Origin: JBGSPQ01 sp041738505
GTDB taxonomy: Bacteria; Patescibacteriota; Gracilibacteria; UBA1369
Length of the DNA: 61,541 bases
Direction of reading: 5' to 3'
NCBI GenBank assembly: GCA_041738505.1
Contig: JBGSPQ010000032.1
Span: forward strand, 1-61,541
In this document: piece by piece, positions 16,680 to 25,837 of the stretch
How positions within the stretch are numbered: position 1 is the stretch's first letter
Layout of the letters: every line of letters begins with the position of its first letter
The notes under the pieces: generated by a model
The model's database searches: none
Seen by the model: only the letters and a program-made list of their open reading frames with translations
Told to the model about the DNA's origin: nothing
Translations under genes and position numbers: made by a program

Positions 16680-16745
16680 ATGGCCAAAGGAAATGATAAA
16701 CAAAAGAGAGAAAAAAAGAAACCAAAGCAGAACAAAAAAAAGTAG
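16680..16745 (+). CDS. Lys-rich micro-protein, 21 aa
   Basis: ATG 16680 to TAG 16745 encodes 21 residues beginning MAKGNDKQKREKKKPK, over half of them basic. Very short proteins with this start occur in several bacterial groups without known function. It has its own promoter, and a T-rich stretch follows the stop. Nucleic-acid or ribosome binding is a guess from charge only. Confidence 0.5.
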   Translation: MAKGNDKQKREKKKPKQNKKK

Positions 16746-16758
16746 ATAATCTTATTTT

Positions 16759-17949
16759 TTATTCGTACCTTAAGGCCTCAATCGGATTGAGTTTGCTTGC
16801 TTTATAAGAGGGTAAAATTCCAAACACCACTCCAACAAAGAACGAAAACATAAAGGCCATTGCGACAGAATCGAATGTCAATAAAACATTCATGGATAAA
16901 TAGGTATTAAGCACATACATAATCGCAAAGCTTAGAAATAGACCAATAGACCCCCCAAGAATACTCAAGGTCACTGATTCAATAAGAAAATAAAATAGAA
17001 TATCTTTTCTATGCGCGCCAATTGCTTTGCGTATTCCTATTTCCCGGGTTCTTTCTGTCACGGACACCAACATAATGTTCATTACACCAATCCCCCCAAC
17101 TAAAAGCGAAATGGCCGCAATACTTCCCAGAAGCAATGTAAAAATCTGTGTAATTTCATTAAGCGTTTCAATCGCTTCTGCCTGATTAACCACTGAAAAA
17201 TCCATATTTTCGGGATCGGTAATTTTATGGTTTTCCATTATTCTGGATTCAATTTCCTCTTGAACCGGTTCCAAATCCTCTTCCGAAGCGACAAATACAC
17301 TAATTTGAGAATAGGTCTTACTACCCATTATTCTAAGCTGAACAGTAGATAATGGCATATATATTTGCCCATTATCACCTTCTACGATTCCAATCACCGT
17401 AACTATCAAATTTCCCACCCGGATATCTTTTCCCAATGGGTTGGCATTATTAAAAAGTTCAGCCACAATATTTTCATCTACCACCGCCACCCGATCCCGC
17501 TGCAAATTATTTTCAACCGTAAAAAATTTCCCAAATAGTATATTCATTTCCTTCAATTCGGCATAGTCAGGTTTGACTCCGTATATTTGTGCATTCAAGT
17601 TATTCTTCGCGTAAACAACCTGCGAGCTTGTAGAAACCTCAGGAGACGTACCTATTATGTTTTTAATATTTTCAATCACCTCCGCATCCGTTTCCTGCAA
17701 TTCACCTCTGCCACCTCCCCTTAACAATTGAAAAACATTCCCGCCGGATGTGCCCGGCTGAACAATGAGAGTATTCGAACCCAACTGCTGTATGCTTTCC
17801 ACTATACTTGCCTGAGCTCCCTGCCCTATTCCAATCATAACAATTACCGATGAAACCCCGATAATAATACCAAGCATAGTTAACCCCGATCGCAATTTAT
17901 TTGCATATATCGTGCTAAAAGAATTCAAAATGTTTTCCCAAATACCCAT
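16759..17949 (-). CDS. MacB-type ABC transporter permease (FtsX domain)
   Basis: 396 aa. N-terminal membrane helix (about 20-42) after the short lead NILNSFSTIYANKLRSGLTM, a large extracytoplasmic MacB_PCD domain (about 45-245), then three helices with the FtsX signature SVTERTREIGIRKAIGA (about 297-313). It works with the ATPase just upstream (5-base gap) and the adaptor to export peptides or lipids by a mechanotransmission mechanism. The window shows no outer-membrane partner, as expected for a single-membrane cell. Confidence 0.92.
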   Translation of the reverse strand: MGIWENILNSFSTIYANKLRSGLTMLGIIIGVSSVIVMIGIGQGAQASIVESIQQLGSNTLIVQPGTSGGNVFQLLRGGGRGELQETDAEVIENIKNIIGTSPEVSTSSQVVYAKNNLNAQIYGVKPDYAELKEMNILFGKFFTVENNLQRDRVAVVDENIVAELFNNANPLGKDIRVGNLIVTVIGIVEGDNGQIYMPLSTVQLRIMGSKTYSQISVFVASEEDLEPVQEEIESRIMENHKITDPENMDFSVVNQAEAIETLNEITQIFTLLLGSIAAISLLVGGIGVMNIMLVSVTERTREIGIRKAIGAHRKDILFYFLIESVTLSILGGSIGLFLSFAIMYVLNTYLSMNVLLTFDSVAMAFMFSFFVGVVFGILPSYKASKLNPIEALRYE

Positions 17950-17954
17950 AATTA

Positions 17955-18644
17955 TTATAATAGTAAGCCATCTTTAATCCGAATATTTCTTTTTGTTAAT
18001 GCTGCAATATTATCTTCATGAGTTATTATAATTATTGTATGCCCTTTATCATTCAGTTTCTTAAAAATTCCCATTATTTCCTCACCGGTCCGGGAATCAA
18101 GAGCACCGGTAGGTTCATCCGCAAGAATAATATCGGGACTGGCCACAATCGCTCTGGCAATAGAAACACGCTGCTGTTGACCTCCTGAAAGTTCATTGGG
18201 CTTGCTCTTTATCCTATCTTTTAAACCAACCAATTCCAGTGCCTTAATTGCTCTTTCCTCCCTTTCCTTTCTTGGAACTCCCTGATACATCAAAGGAGCC
18301 ATAACCTGTTTAACGGCATTCATCCTGGGAAGAAGATTATACTGCTGAAACACGAAGCCGATTTTTCTTCTACGAATAGCGGTTAATTTATCTTCATTGA
18401 ATCTTGCAACATTTTCGTTCTCAAAAAAATAATTACCGCTTGTAGGTACATCAAGCATACCGATAATATTCATCAAAGTGGATTTTCCTGAACCGGAATG
18501 CCCCATAATCGATAAAAATTCTCCTTTATCCACCTCCAAATCGACACCGGCCAAAGCGTTAACACACTGCAATCCCACCTGATAAGTTTTTCTTAAATTT
18601 TCTAATTTTATTAGATTCACGATAATTTGTTTAATGACCCTCAA
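17955..18644 (-). CDS. MacB/LolD-type ABC transporter ATPase
   Basis: Nucleotide-binding subunit of the exporter. Walker A GHSGSGKST, Q-loop FVFQQYNLLP, signature LSGGQQQR, Walker B IILADEPTGALD and switch His IIITHE are all present. 229 aa. The listed start is a TTG overlapping the adaptor's TGA (TTGA). A GTG at 18620 (MNLIKLENLRK) is an equally good start and closer to family length. Confidence 0.94.
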   Translation of the reverse strand: MRVIKQIIVNLIKLENLRKTYQVGLQCVNALAGVDLEVDKGEFLSIMGHSGSGKSTLMNIIGMLDVPTSGNYFFENENVARFNEDKLTAIRRRKIGFVFQQYNLLPRMNAVKQVMAPLMYQGVPRKEREERAIKALELVGLKDRIKSKPNELSGGQQQRVSIARAIVASPDIILADEPTGALDSRTGEEIMGIFKKLNDKGHTIIIITHEDNIAALTKRNIRIKDGLLL

Positions 18645-20764
18645 AATGGTCTAGCGGTTGACCTCATAACATTTGTACCACCACCGGATTGAGTACTTCG
18701 ATCGTCCGCCGGCGGCTCACCTCCACCCATGGGCCCTCCTCCAAACAATCCACTCTCTTGATTAGTGGCTGATGTTAAAGTAACCGCGACGCTTAATACC
18801 GTATCACCCTCGCTTAATCCGCTTAATATTTCCACATCCTGATCATTATCCACCCCGGTCACAACCTCTGTTTCCTTGGAACCATCAGCAGTTTTCTTTA
18901 AAACAATGGATTTATCATTTCTTTTTGTCACATAACTTGAAGGTATTTTTATCACATCCGTTACTTCCACAACAATAATTTCAACACTAGCCGTCATTCC
19001 CGAAAAAATCTTCTTTTCCGGATTATCAAGTATAATTCCGACTGTATAGGAAACCACACCCGATGTTTCCACCGGAATCTGAGTGATTTCATCTAATGTT
19101 CCAACAAATAACTCTTCGGGAAAAGAATCAAAATAAACATTAACTTTCTGGCCTGTTTTTACCTCAACAATATCAATTTGATCCAAAGATACCACCACCT
19201 TTATCAGATCTGGATTCTCAATATAAACATACTTGTCGTCATCGGCCAAAATATTGTCCCCCGCTTGATAGTCTATTTGTGTTATTACACCGTCAAAGGG
19301 TGCTTTAATTTCATAATTTTCAGATTCACCTCTGACTTTCTGAAGTGCAAGTTTCTTTACGGCAACATCATTTTCGGCTTTCTGAATATCCGAAAGATCA
19401 ACACCTGCGATCAAATCATCCACAGCCAGACGCTGATAATTTAAATCAGCCCTTAACCCGTTAAGTTCCGATTCGGCACTTATAACTTTCAATTTTTCGT
19501 TCTCCACATCGGAATCATAACTGTCTTTCAGCGACAGTAAGGCCTCTTCCGCTTGCTTTAAACTATATTCAGCATCATCCAGAGCATCTTCTTTCTGTGC
19601 AATCGAGGATTCACTCTGTAATATTGTCAATTCCGGATCCTCCATTGTTTCCAAACTGGAAACCTGCACGTTGATCGTTTTAATCTGACTATTTATGGTA
19701 CTTTCCATACTATTGGCCTCACTTCTAAACGATTCCAATGTTGAATTGGATAAATCCGTTCCGGGAAAAGATCCATCCAGTACCGCCGAATAATTCTCCA
19801 GAAGCAAAGAAGTTTCTTCCAGCAAAGCCAAAGTCTGTGACAACAAATCATAATCGTCTTCAAATACAAACTCTCCAGCCTCAATTTCCTTAAGATAACT
19901 TGAGAGACTTTCAACTGAATTTTTTAATACTGAATATGCCCGCGATGTAGTATTTTCCGCCTGACTATTGGTTGCACCTATCAGAATGTGATAATTTGTG
20001 GATTGACTTCTATAACCTTCAATTTCCATCACAGTATTTATCTTGAGCAAAACACCATCGACAACACCTATTGTACTTTTAACAGAGGAAATAACATCAT
20101 CATGAACACTTTCATAATCCACTTCAGAAACCTTAAGATTCCGCTCCTCGGTCAATTTAGTGCTATTAAGATTTCTATCTGCAATATCATATAATCTCTG
20201 CTTATTCTCAAGATCCTGTTCCGCAGCGGCGATTGCATTTCCCAGATTTTTCACATTCAAATCGTACTGCTGTTTCGTTATGGAAAAAGATACTTCATTT
20301 TGCTCGATGTTTCTCTCCAGTTGAGCAAAACTGTTTTGCGCTTTCAATATTTCAGCCTCCGAATTTCCTTTTCTCAAATTTTCCAGAGTGATTTCAGAAT
20401 TACTTAAACTGATCTCAGCTTGTTTAATTTCATTATTCAAGTCCGTCTTATCAAGTTCCATTATCAGCTGATCTTTTCCCACCTCATCACCTTCTGAAAC
20501 ATGCACATTTGACACCGACCCTGTAAGATTAAATCTAAGAGCCTGCTCATTGATCAGTTCGGCGCGACCCGATACTTTAATTGTTTCATTAATATCACCC
20601 CTGCTCACAACACTTTCATCAAAACTCGCAGGAGCACCGTCGTTGCCTCCGTCTCTGAAAAAAATCACAAAAACAGCTCCGATCAAAGCAAAACCCAAAG
20701 CAAAACTGGTCCACTTTATACCGGTTTTAAGGAAAGTGATAAACCTTTTAAAAATATCAATCAT
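18641..20764 (-). CDS. MacA/HlyD-type membrane-fusion protein, enlarged
   Basis: 707 aa, far longer than typical MacA proteins of about 370-400 aa. One N-terminal membrane helix (about 20-34), then a lipoyl half (GDEVGKDQLIMELDKTDL), a very long coiled-coil region (about 105-470) with an inserted helical part around 225-330, and the second lipoyl half (YEIKAPFDGVITQIDYQAGD). Beta-barrel and membrane-proximal domains and a Gly-rich tail (SGLFGGGPMGGG) follow. It links the MacB permease to the exterior. The insertion may span a thick wall or act in place of an outer-membrane duct. Confidence 0.88.
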   Translation of the reverse strand: MIDIFKRFITFLKTGIKWTSFALGFALIGAVFVIFFRDGGNDGAPASFDESVVSRGDINETIKVSGRAELINEQALRFNLTGSVSNVHVSEGDEVGKDQLIMELDKTDLNNEIKQAEISLSNSEITLENLRKGNSEAEILKAQNSFAQLERNIEQNEVSFSITKQQYDLNVKNLGNAIAAAEQDLENKQRLYDIADRNLNSTKLTEERNLKVSEVDYESVHDDVISSVKSTIGVVDGVLLKINTVMEIEGYRSQSTNYHILIGATNSQAENTTSRAYSVLKNSVESLSSYLKEIEAGEFVFEDDYDLLSQTLALLEETSLLLENYSAVLDGSFPGTDLSNSTLESFRSEANSMESTINSQIKTINVQVSSLETMEDPELTILQSESSIAQKEDALDDAEYSLKQAEEALLSLKDSYDSDVENEKLKVISAESELNGLRADLNYQRLAVDDLIAGVDLSDIQKAENDVAVKKLALQKVRGESENYEIKAPFDGVITQIDYQAGDNILADDDKYVYIENPDLIKVVVSLDQIDIVEVKTGQKVNVYFDSFPEELFVGTLDEITQIPVETSGVVSYTVGIILDNPEKKIFSGMTASVEIIVVEVTDVIKIPSSYVTKRNDKSIVLKKTADGSKETEVVTGVDNDQDVEILSGLSEGDTVLSVAVTLTSATNQESGLFGGGPMGGGEPPADDRSTQSGGGTNVMRSTARPF

Positions 20765-20831
20765 TTTGATTCTTTTAAACTAAACAATAATAATTAATGC
20801 GTTTTTTCCGCATCTTCAATTTCATCCGATT

Positions 20832-21095
20832 CTATTTTGCGAATTCCAAGTTGTTGTCGTTTGAAACCTCGGAAGACTCATCAGTAACGCCGATTCCATT
20901 ATCGGAAACATCTGCAGCCTCACCTGCAATTGTATCCGCACTTTGTTCTGATTCCCTTTCAGCCATGCCTCCGGGAAAATTAGACAAATCGGATCCTCTG
21001 ACAGCAGAGTTGAAAGACAAACTCATATAAAACATATATCCTCCAAAGACAATCAACCCAACAAAAATACCCAGAAAAAAAGATTTATTGAGCAT
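20832..21095 (-). CDS. small membrane-anchored protein of the exporter operon, 87 aa
   Basis: An N-terminal hydrophobic helix (about 5-26) followed by an acidic Ser/Glu-rich tail (SEQSADTIAGEAADVSD). It lies 67 bases upstream of the adaptor gene in the same direction, so it is probably part of the operon. The family is not recognised. It could be an accessory subunit or an exported substrate. Confidence 0.6.
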   Translation of the reverse strand: MLNKSFFLGIFVGLIVFGGYMFYMSLSFNSAVRGSDLSNFPGGMAERESEQSADTIAGEAADVSDNGIGVTDESSEVSNDNNLEFAK

Positions 21096-21156
21096 AAAAT
21101 TACCCCAAAATTAAATATACCTTTATTTACGAAGTTCACTGATATTTGTAACAACT

Positions 21157-22497
21157 TTATTTTAACCCGGCACTCCTTCCCGCCAAATAGCCCGTAGCCC
21201 AGGCCGCCTGCAGATTAAAACCACCGGTAAAACCGTCTATATCCAGAATCTCTCCGGCGAAATACAGTCCCGGTACAATTTTGGACTGCATGGTTTTATG
21301 ATCCACTTCATCCAAATTTACCCCTCCCGCCGTCACAAACTCCTCGCCGGCAAAACGCCCCGTAACTTTAACCGGAAAAGCTTTCAGATTTTTGATAATG
21401 ATTTTCCTCTGATCCCTGCCGATTTCTGCCCCGCGCAAATCAACCGAAAAAGAACCGTCTAATTCACAAACCTTTGCAAATAAATCGCAGAAAGAATTGG
21501 GCAGAATCATATCCAGAATATTGATCAATCGCTTTTTACCATGAGCGTCCAACAATCCCAATAATCTTTTTTCCAGAACTTCAGCCGATTCATCAGGGAA
21601 AAAATCCGCATGCAACATTCCATAATTGGTCTTATCAACTTTTTCGTAAGCCGTCATTGCCGACAAAGCAAAAACCGCCGGACCTGTAATTCCCGTATGA
21701 GTAAACAAAACCGGACCGGTTCTTTGAAAAGTCTTCCCCCCGGAACCCGAAAAATCCAGCTTCAAAGCGACTTTTGAAAAAGACACACCAGCCGGCAAAC
21801 CCTTTACCCCCAAAATCCCCTCCGTAACCGGCTCCAACACAAAAGCGCCCAACGACGGCGCCAACGGGGTAATCGTGTGCCCCATTTTTTCGGCAAAAGT
21901 GTAACCGTCACCGGTACTGCCGGTCTGCTTATAGGCACTGCCGCCCGTCGTAAGAATAACCTTGTCGGCTTTATATTCTTTGGCGTTTCTTGTTCTGATT
22001 GAAAACCCTGCTCCATCCCTACCCTTTTCAATTATTAAAACCTGCTCGTTCAAAACAAGCTCCACCCCCGCTTCTTTTAAACGATCTTCCAGAAATCCCA
22101 CCACGCTTTTCCCATCATTGCTCGCCGGAAAAACCCTGTTATCCTCCTCCGTCTTCATTTTCACCCCGCCCTTTCTGAACATATAAATCACCTTCTGCGG
22201 ACTGAAAGCATACATTGCCGTCCGCAGAAATTTGGCGCCGCGCGGATAATTTTCCAATACTTTTTTAATATCGGTAATACCGGTGGTCACATTGCACCTT
22301 CCTCCCCCGCTTAAAAGAACTTTAACCCCAAGGCTTTCATTTTTTTCAAACAAAATCACATCCGGCCCCGCGGATTCGCCTTCCGAAAAAGGTTTGCCTT
22401 CAGGGGCAAACCTCTCCTCATTTTCCGTTAATAATTCTTTGGAGGCTAGCGCCGCAATCATTCCCGCGGCGCCGCCCCCGATAATTGCAATTTTCAT
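21157..22497 (-). CDS. HI0933/YhiN-family FAD-dependent oxidoreductase
   Basis: 446 aa flavoprotein. The dinucleotide-binding motif MKIAIIGGGAAGMIAALAS is at the start, GGGRCNVT at about 67-74, TTGGSAYKQTGSTGDGY mid-protein, and the C-terminal GLYFAGEILDIDGFTGGFN, all typical of the family. Its physiological substrate is unsettled, although some members act on modified RNA nucleosides. ATG 22497 is chosen because the frame upstream would overlap the lipoprotein gene and lacks the flavin motif. The spacing to that gene is four bases. Confidence 0.9.
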   Translation of the reverse strand: MKIAIIGGGAAGMIAALASKELLTENEERFAPEGKPFSEGESAGPDVILFEKNESLGVKVLLSGGGRCNVTTGITDIKKVLENYPRGAKFLRTAMYAFSPQKVIYMFRKGGVKMKTEEDNRVFPASNDGKSVVGFLEDRLKEAGVELVLNEQVLIIEKGRDGAGFSIRTRNAKEYKADKVILTTGGSAYKQTGSTGDGYTFAEKMGHTITPLAPSLGAFVLEPVTEGILGVKGLPAGVSFSKVALKLDFSGSGGKTFQRTGPVLFTHTGITGPAVFALSAMTAYEKVDKTNYGMLHADFFPDESAEVLEKRLLGLLDAHGKKRLINILDMILPNSFCDLFAKVCELDGSFSVDLRGAEIGRDQRKIIIKNLKAFPVKVTGRFAGEEFVTAGGVNLDEVDHKTMQSKIVPGLYFAGEILDIDGFTGGFNLQAAWATGYLAGRSAGLK

Positions 22498-22501
22498 CCG
22501 T

Positions 22502-23008
22502 TTATTTTTCAGCAACAACCTTGAAAGTACCGGTACAAACTTCCGTTTCCGCTTCGCCTTCACCCGTTTTACACACAAGATTGGCCATATTGATTCCACT
22601 GGTTGTCTTGATTGTACAATGAGCAACCACGTCATTCGTCAGAGGAACTTCCTTAAATCTTATCAGCCCGGTGAAATCCACCATAGTCATTTGATCAAAA
22701 TAAGATTCGTCCTCGGTCATAATCCTGTTGGTGGATTTATAAATGAGGTTTTCCGGAAAATCCATTTCCATACAGGTTCCTTCCGGTTCCGTAAATCTGA
22801 AAAGCTTATATTCTTTTGCCGCGGACATAATATCTTTTTCAACATCGGCAAAAGGAAGAGATGAAACCTCTTCAACAACCGGCTCCGACACCTCCACTTT
22901 GGGAGTATTGTCGGTGGCAGTTTCCTTCCCTACTTCAGCGGGAGTATCGCAACCCGCAAAAACCATCATGGCCATGACCACAAAAACGGTCAAAATCATT
23001 TTTTTCAT
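22502..23008 (-). CDS. lipoprotein, 168 aa
   Basis: Signal peptide MKKMILTVFVVMAMMVFAGC with a lipobox ending FAGC, processed by Lgt (encoded at 37697). The mature part has an acidic linker and a compact domain with paired Cys residues (TCMEM, AHCTIK, LVCKTG, EVCTGT) that could form disulfides. A reverse-strand TATAAT ends seven bases before ATG 23008, so the mRNA may be leaderless; the upstream in-frame start is rejected. No family is recognised. Confidence 0.75.
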   Translation of the reverse strand: MKKMILTVFVVMAMMVFAGCDTPAEVGKETATDNTPKVEVSEPVVEEVSSLPFADVEKDIMSAAKEYKLFRFTEPEGTCMEMDFPENLIYKSTNRIMTEDESYFDQMTMVDFTGLIRFKEVPLTNDVVAHCTIKTTSGINMANLVCKTGEGEAETEVCTGTFKVVAEK

Positions 23009-23084
23009 AATGAAAATTATAAAATAAGTACTTGCGCAAAATCTAATACATAACACTCCAATAAATCAATAGCTTAACGTCAAA

Positions 23085-23113
23085 TTGAATATCGCAACTA
23101 TCTGATATATATT
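23085..23113 (+). promoter_or_regulatory. promoter of lipoprotein gene
   Basis: TTGAAT (23085-23090), a 17-bp spacer and TATATT (23108-23113), 31 bases before the ATG at 23145, in the divergent region between two lipoprotein genes. Confidence 0.5.
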
Positions 23114-23144
23114 TATTACGTTCACACCTCCTAATCATCTTCAG

Positions 23145-23501
23145 ATGAAAATATCCAAATCGGTCATCGGACTACTGTCCATTATGCTTCTGGCCGCGTG
23201 TTCATCACCGACTTTCGGCAATTTCAGCCTTATCGGAGGAGCCGGGGACAGCGAGCAATCAACCATCGGAGGCAATGACCGTATGGTTTACATGGCTTCC
23301 GGCACAGTGAACGAAGTCTGCGACGCCCAAGCGACTCTTATTACGGGTGCAGGATGGACCATTACCGAAGAACCCCGCACAGAAGACACTTACAAAACAA
23401 GTTCATACACGGACGGAACCGCCAACCTCACACTGATGTGCAGCGAACAGGAGGAAAACGCCGGAATCAAAGTGACTCTTACCATGCAGGGAGGAAAATA
23501 G
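23145..23501 (+). CDS. small lipoprotein, 118 aa
   Basis: Signal peptide of about 18 residues ending in lipobox LLAAC at Cys19, then a mature domain with two Cys residues (NEVCDAQ, LMCSEQ) about 52 residues apart, probably disulfide-bonded. It is divergent from the other lipoprotein. No family is recognised. The short Ser/Gly-rich linker after the Cys suggests a surface-exposed domain. Confidence 0.7.
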   Translation: MKISKSVIGLLSIMLLAACSSPTFGNFSLIGGAGDSEQSTIGGNDRMVYMASGTVNEVCDAQATLITGAGWTITEEPRTEDTYKTSSYTDGTANLTLMCSEQEENAGIKVTLTMQGGK

Positions 23502-23516
23502 GTTTGATACAACGGT

Positions 23517-24524
23517 CTATTCGAAAACCGCATTCTCACCGTTAATGGAATCAACCGGAATTTTACCGCGCCCGCCGGGTATTTCCACCATATAAATCGG
23601 CATACAGACACCGGGCATACTTTCCCTCAACTCTTTCATAATCCCAATCCCCTTTTTAAGAGGAACTTTGAAATGGCTTATCCCTTTTGCAGAATCACAC
23701 TGGTGCAGATAGTACGGTTTAACCCCGCACTCCGTCAGATCGGTAAACAAATCACGTAAAATCTTCGCATTGTCATTAACACCCTTTAACAGAACACTCT
23801 GGTTGAGCAACATCATTCCTGCATCACCAATGCGCTTTACGGCTTTTCTCATCAGGGGTGTTATTTCTTTGGAATGATTCAGATGAGTGACAATAATAAC
23901 CGGTTTGGCCCCCTTTAATATTTTGATTAGGCGCGGAGTTATTCTATGCGGCAGAGTAGCTAAAACACGCGTATGGATTCTTATCCACCTTACATGCCGG
24001 ATTTTTTTTATGCTTTTCAAAATCGTTTCCAGACTTTCATCCGTAAGCAATAAAGGATCGCCACCCGAAAGAATCACCTCTGTGATTTCCGCATGACTGC
24101 GGATATATTGAATTGCAATTTTCAGTTCCGCGGATGATAAAGACCTGTCGTTTCTTCCGGCTATCCTTCGCCGAAAACAATGCCTGCAATAAGTCGCGCA
24201 CTCGTATGTCGGAAAAAGCAACACCCTTTCCTGATACCTGTGCACAATTCCCTTAACCGGACTGTGAATAATATCACCAATCGGATCATCAAACTCACCC
24301 TCCAGAATATTTAACTCGTTAATTGAGGGAACAGCCTGCTTCCTAATCGGACAATCCGGATTATTTTTATCTATCAGCCCCAAATAATAAGGGGTTATCC
24401 CCATCCTGAACTTACCCGTCACCTCCTCGATATTTTTCTTTTCTTCTTCCGTAAGAGCAATACGCCGGTCCAGCTCACCGACGGTGGTTATTCTGTTCAG
24501 TATCTGTTTTTTCCAGAGTTCCAT
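23517..24524 (-). CDS. KamA-family radical SAM aminomutase (lysine 2,3-aminomutase/EpmB-like)
   Basis: 335 aa. Cys109, Cys113 and Cys116 in YECATYCRHCFRRR bind the 4Fe-4S cluster. SGGDPLLL supports SAM, and the C-terminal VEIPGGRGKIPV carries the Lys expected to hold pyridoxal phosphate. It moves an amino group on lysine, either free or as the donor for elongation factor P modification. No EF-P or epmA gene is in the window, so the choice is open. It follows the permease gene by 10 bases. Confidence 0.9.
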   Translation of the reverse strand: MELWKKQILNRITTVGELDRRIALTEEEKKNIEEVTGKFRMGITPYYLGLIDKNNPDCPIRKQAVPSINELNILEGEFDDPIGDIIHSPVKGIVHRYQERVLLFPTYECATYCRHCFRRRIAGRNDRSLSSAELKIAIQYIRSHAEITEVILSGGDPLLLTDESLETILKSIKKIRHVRWIRIHTRVLATLPHRITPRLIKILKGAKPVIIVTHLNHSKEITPLMRKAVKRIGDAGMMLLNQSVLLKGVNDNAKILRDLFTDLTECGVKPYYLHQCDSAKGISHFKVPLKKGIGIMKELRESMPGVCMPIYMVEIPGGRGKIPVDSINGENAVFE

Positions 24525-24534
24525 AAATCAAAAC

Positions 24535-25479
24535 TCAAACCAGCCAATTAAACAAAAAACCGATTAACATAATCCCCACTCCCACAATCCCGAAAAACAC
24601 CGCGAGCAGTTTCATCGTCATCACTCTCTTTAAGATAATCGCCTCCGGCAAAGACAATCCGGCCACCGACATCATAAAAGCCAGAGAAGTACCCAAAGGG
24701 ACACCTCCGGCGGTAATCGAAAAAACAAGCGGGACAATGGCGCTGCAACCGGCATAAATCGGAATTCCCAGAATCACCGCAAAAGGCACAGCAAAATACC
24801 CAAACTTACCGATATTCTCCTCAAAAAACTCATGTGGTACAAAACCGTGTATAACTGCGCCCACGGCAATACCTCCCAAAATATACGGAAGCAGCTTTTT
24901 CAGCGTTTTCAAACCTTCATTCAGTGCAAATTGGATCTTGCCTTTGAAAGTTTTAGGTAAATATATATCCCCCGCGGCCTTTAAATCACCGTCAAAAATA
25001 AGCTGATTTTCCATCTTCAAAGCGCCAAGAATCATTCCGGCCACCGTCCCGAGTAAAATACCGGCAACCGCATAAATCACAGCCAGATGCCAACCGAACA
25101 TTCCACCCATAATCACAAATGCTACTTCGTTAACCAAAGGAGAGGTAATTAAAAAAGAAAATGCCACACCCAGTGGAATCTCCGCTTTCAAAAACCCGAT
25201 AAACACCGGAATTGATGAACATGAACAAAAAGGGGTTAGAGCTCCAAAACAAGATGCCGCCAGATTACCCAGCCCGAACGAGGATTTTTTCATTAGCCGT
25301 TTGAGCTTGGAAACGGCCGCAAACGTCCGCACAAACGCAATCAAAGAAACCACAAAAAAGACCATCAACGAAATCCTGACCCCGTCATAGATAAAATAAC
25401 TGACACTTTCCGCCAAACCCGTTCCGGCCTGCAGACCGAATACGTTATACGTCAATAAATCAGCAAGATACTGCAGCAT
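24535..25479 (-). CDS. DUF318/UPF0718 permease (ArsP-related)
   Basis: 314 aa with about eight to ten membrane helices. The motif GALTPFCSCSSIPVFIG (about 90-106) and the second repeat YAGCSAIVPLVFS mark the DUF318 permease family, which includes the organoarsenical exporter ArsP. Cys residues in these motifs bind thiophilic substrates in ArsP. The Cys-rich zinc-ribbon protein lies 21 bases upstream, in line with metal or metalloid handling. Confidence 0.88.
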   Translation of the reverse strand: MLQYLADLLTYNVFGLQAGTGLAESVSYFIYDGVRISLMVFFVVSLIAFVRTFAAVSKLKRLMKKSSFGLGNLAASCFGALTPFCSCSSIPVFIGFLKAEIPLGVAFSFLITSPLVNEVAFVIMGGMFGWHLAVIYAVAGILLGTVAGMILGALKMENQLIFDGDLKAAGDIYLPKTFKGKIQFALNEGLKTLKKLLPYILGGIAVGAVIHGFVPHEFFEENIGKFGYFAVPFAVILGIPIYAGCSAIVPLVFSITAGGVPLGTSLAFMMSVAGLSLPEAIILKRVMTMKLLAVFFGIVGVGIMLIGFLFNWLV

Positions 25480-25500
25480 AAATTACCAAATTTTATAATA

Positions 25501-25707
25501 TTACTTGCAGTCCCCGCCCCCGCAACAACAGTGACAGTCATCACCGCCTCCGCCCAGTAAATTTTTAAGGCTGAAAGCCTCCTTCACATTTTTGCTTTTG
25601 CATTTTGGGCAAGCCACCTCTTTTTTACCGCTCTCCTTTTCCTCCAGTGTCATTTTAACATCAAACTTTTCCGAACATTCGCCGCATTTAAATTTGTAAA
25701 CCGACAT
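25501..25707 (-). CDS. FmdB-like zinc-ribbon protein with Cys-rich tail
   Basis: 68 aa. The zinc ribbon has two knuckles, CGEC (8-11) and CPKC (33-36), typical of FmdB-type regulators. The unusual end, after GGGGDD, is CHCCCGGGDCK, five further Cys and one His. The tail could bind a soft metal and hand it to the adjacent permease. It is the first gene of a probable three-gene operon with the permease and the KamA-type enzyme. Confidence 0.8.
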   Translation of the reverse strand: MSVYKFKCGECSEKFDVKMTLEEKESGKKEVACPKCKSKNVKEAFSLKNLLGGGGDDCHCCCGGGDCK

Positions 25708-25788
25708 AGAAACCCATTAAAAAGTATAAATAGACACCAAATGATAGCCTCTTCACTTCTTCAAAGTCAAACCCGATAAAATTTTAAA

Positions 25789-25817
25789 TTGCTTTTTGCT
25801 TGTCAAAAAGCTAGAAT
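25789..25817 (+). promoter_or_regulatory. typA promoter
   Basis: TTGCTT (25789-25794), a 17-bp spacer and TAGAAT (25812-25817). The start at ATG 25838 leaves a leader of only about 14 nt and no Shine-Dalgarno. The upstream in-frame TTG lies before the -10 and is excluded. Confidence 0.6.
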
Positions 25818-25837
25818 CCCTGCGCTTTAACAATCTT

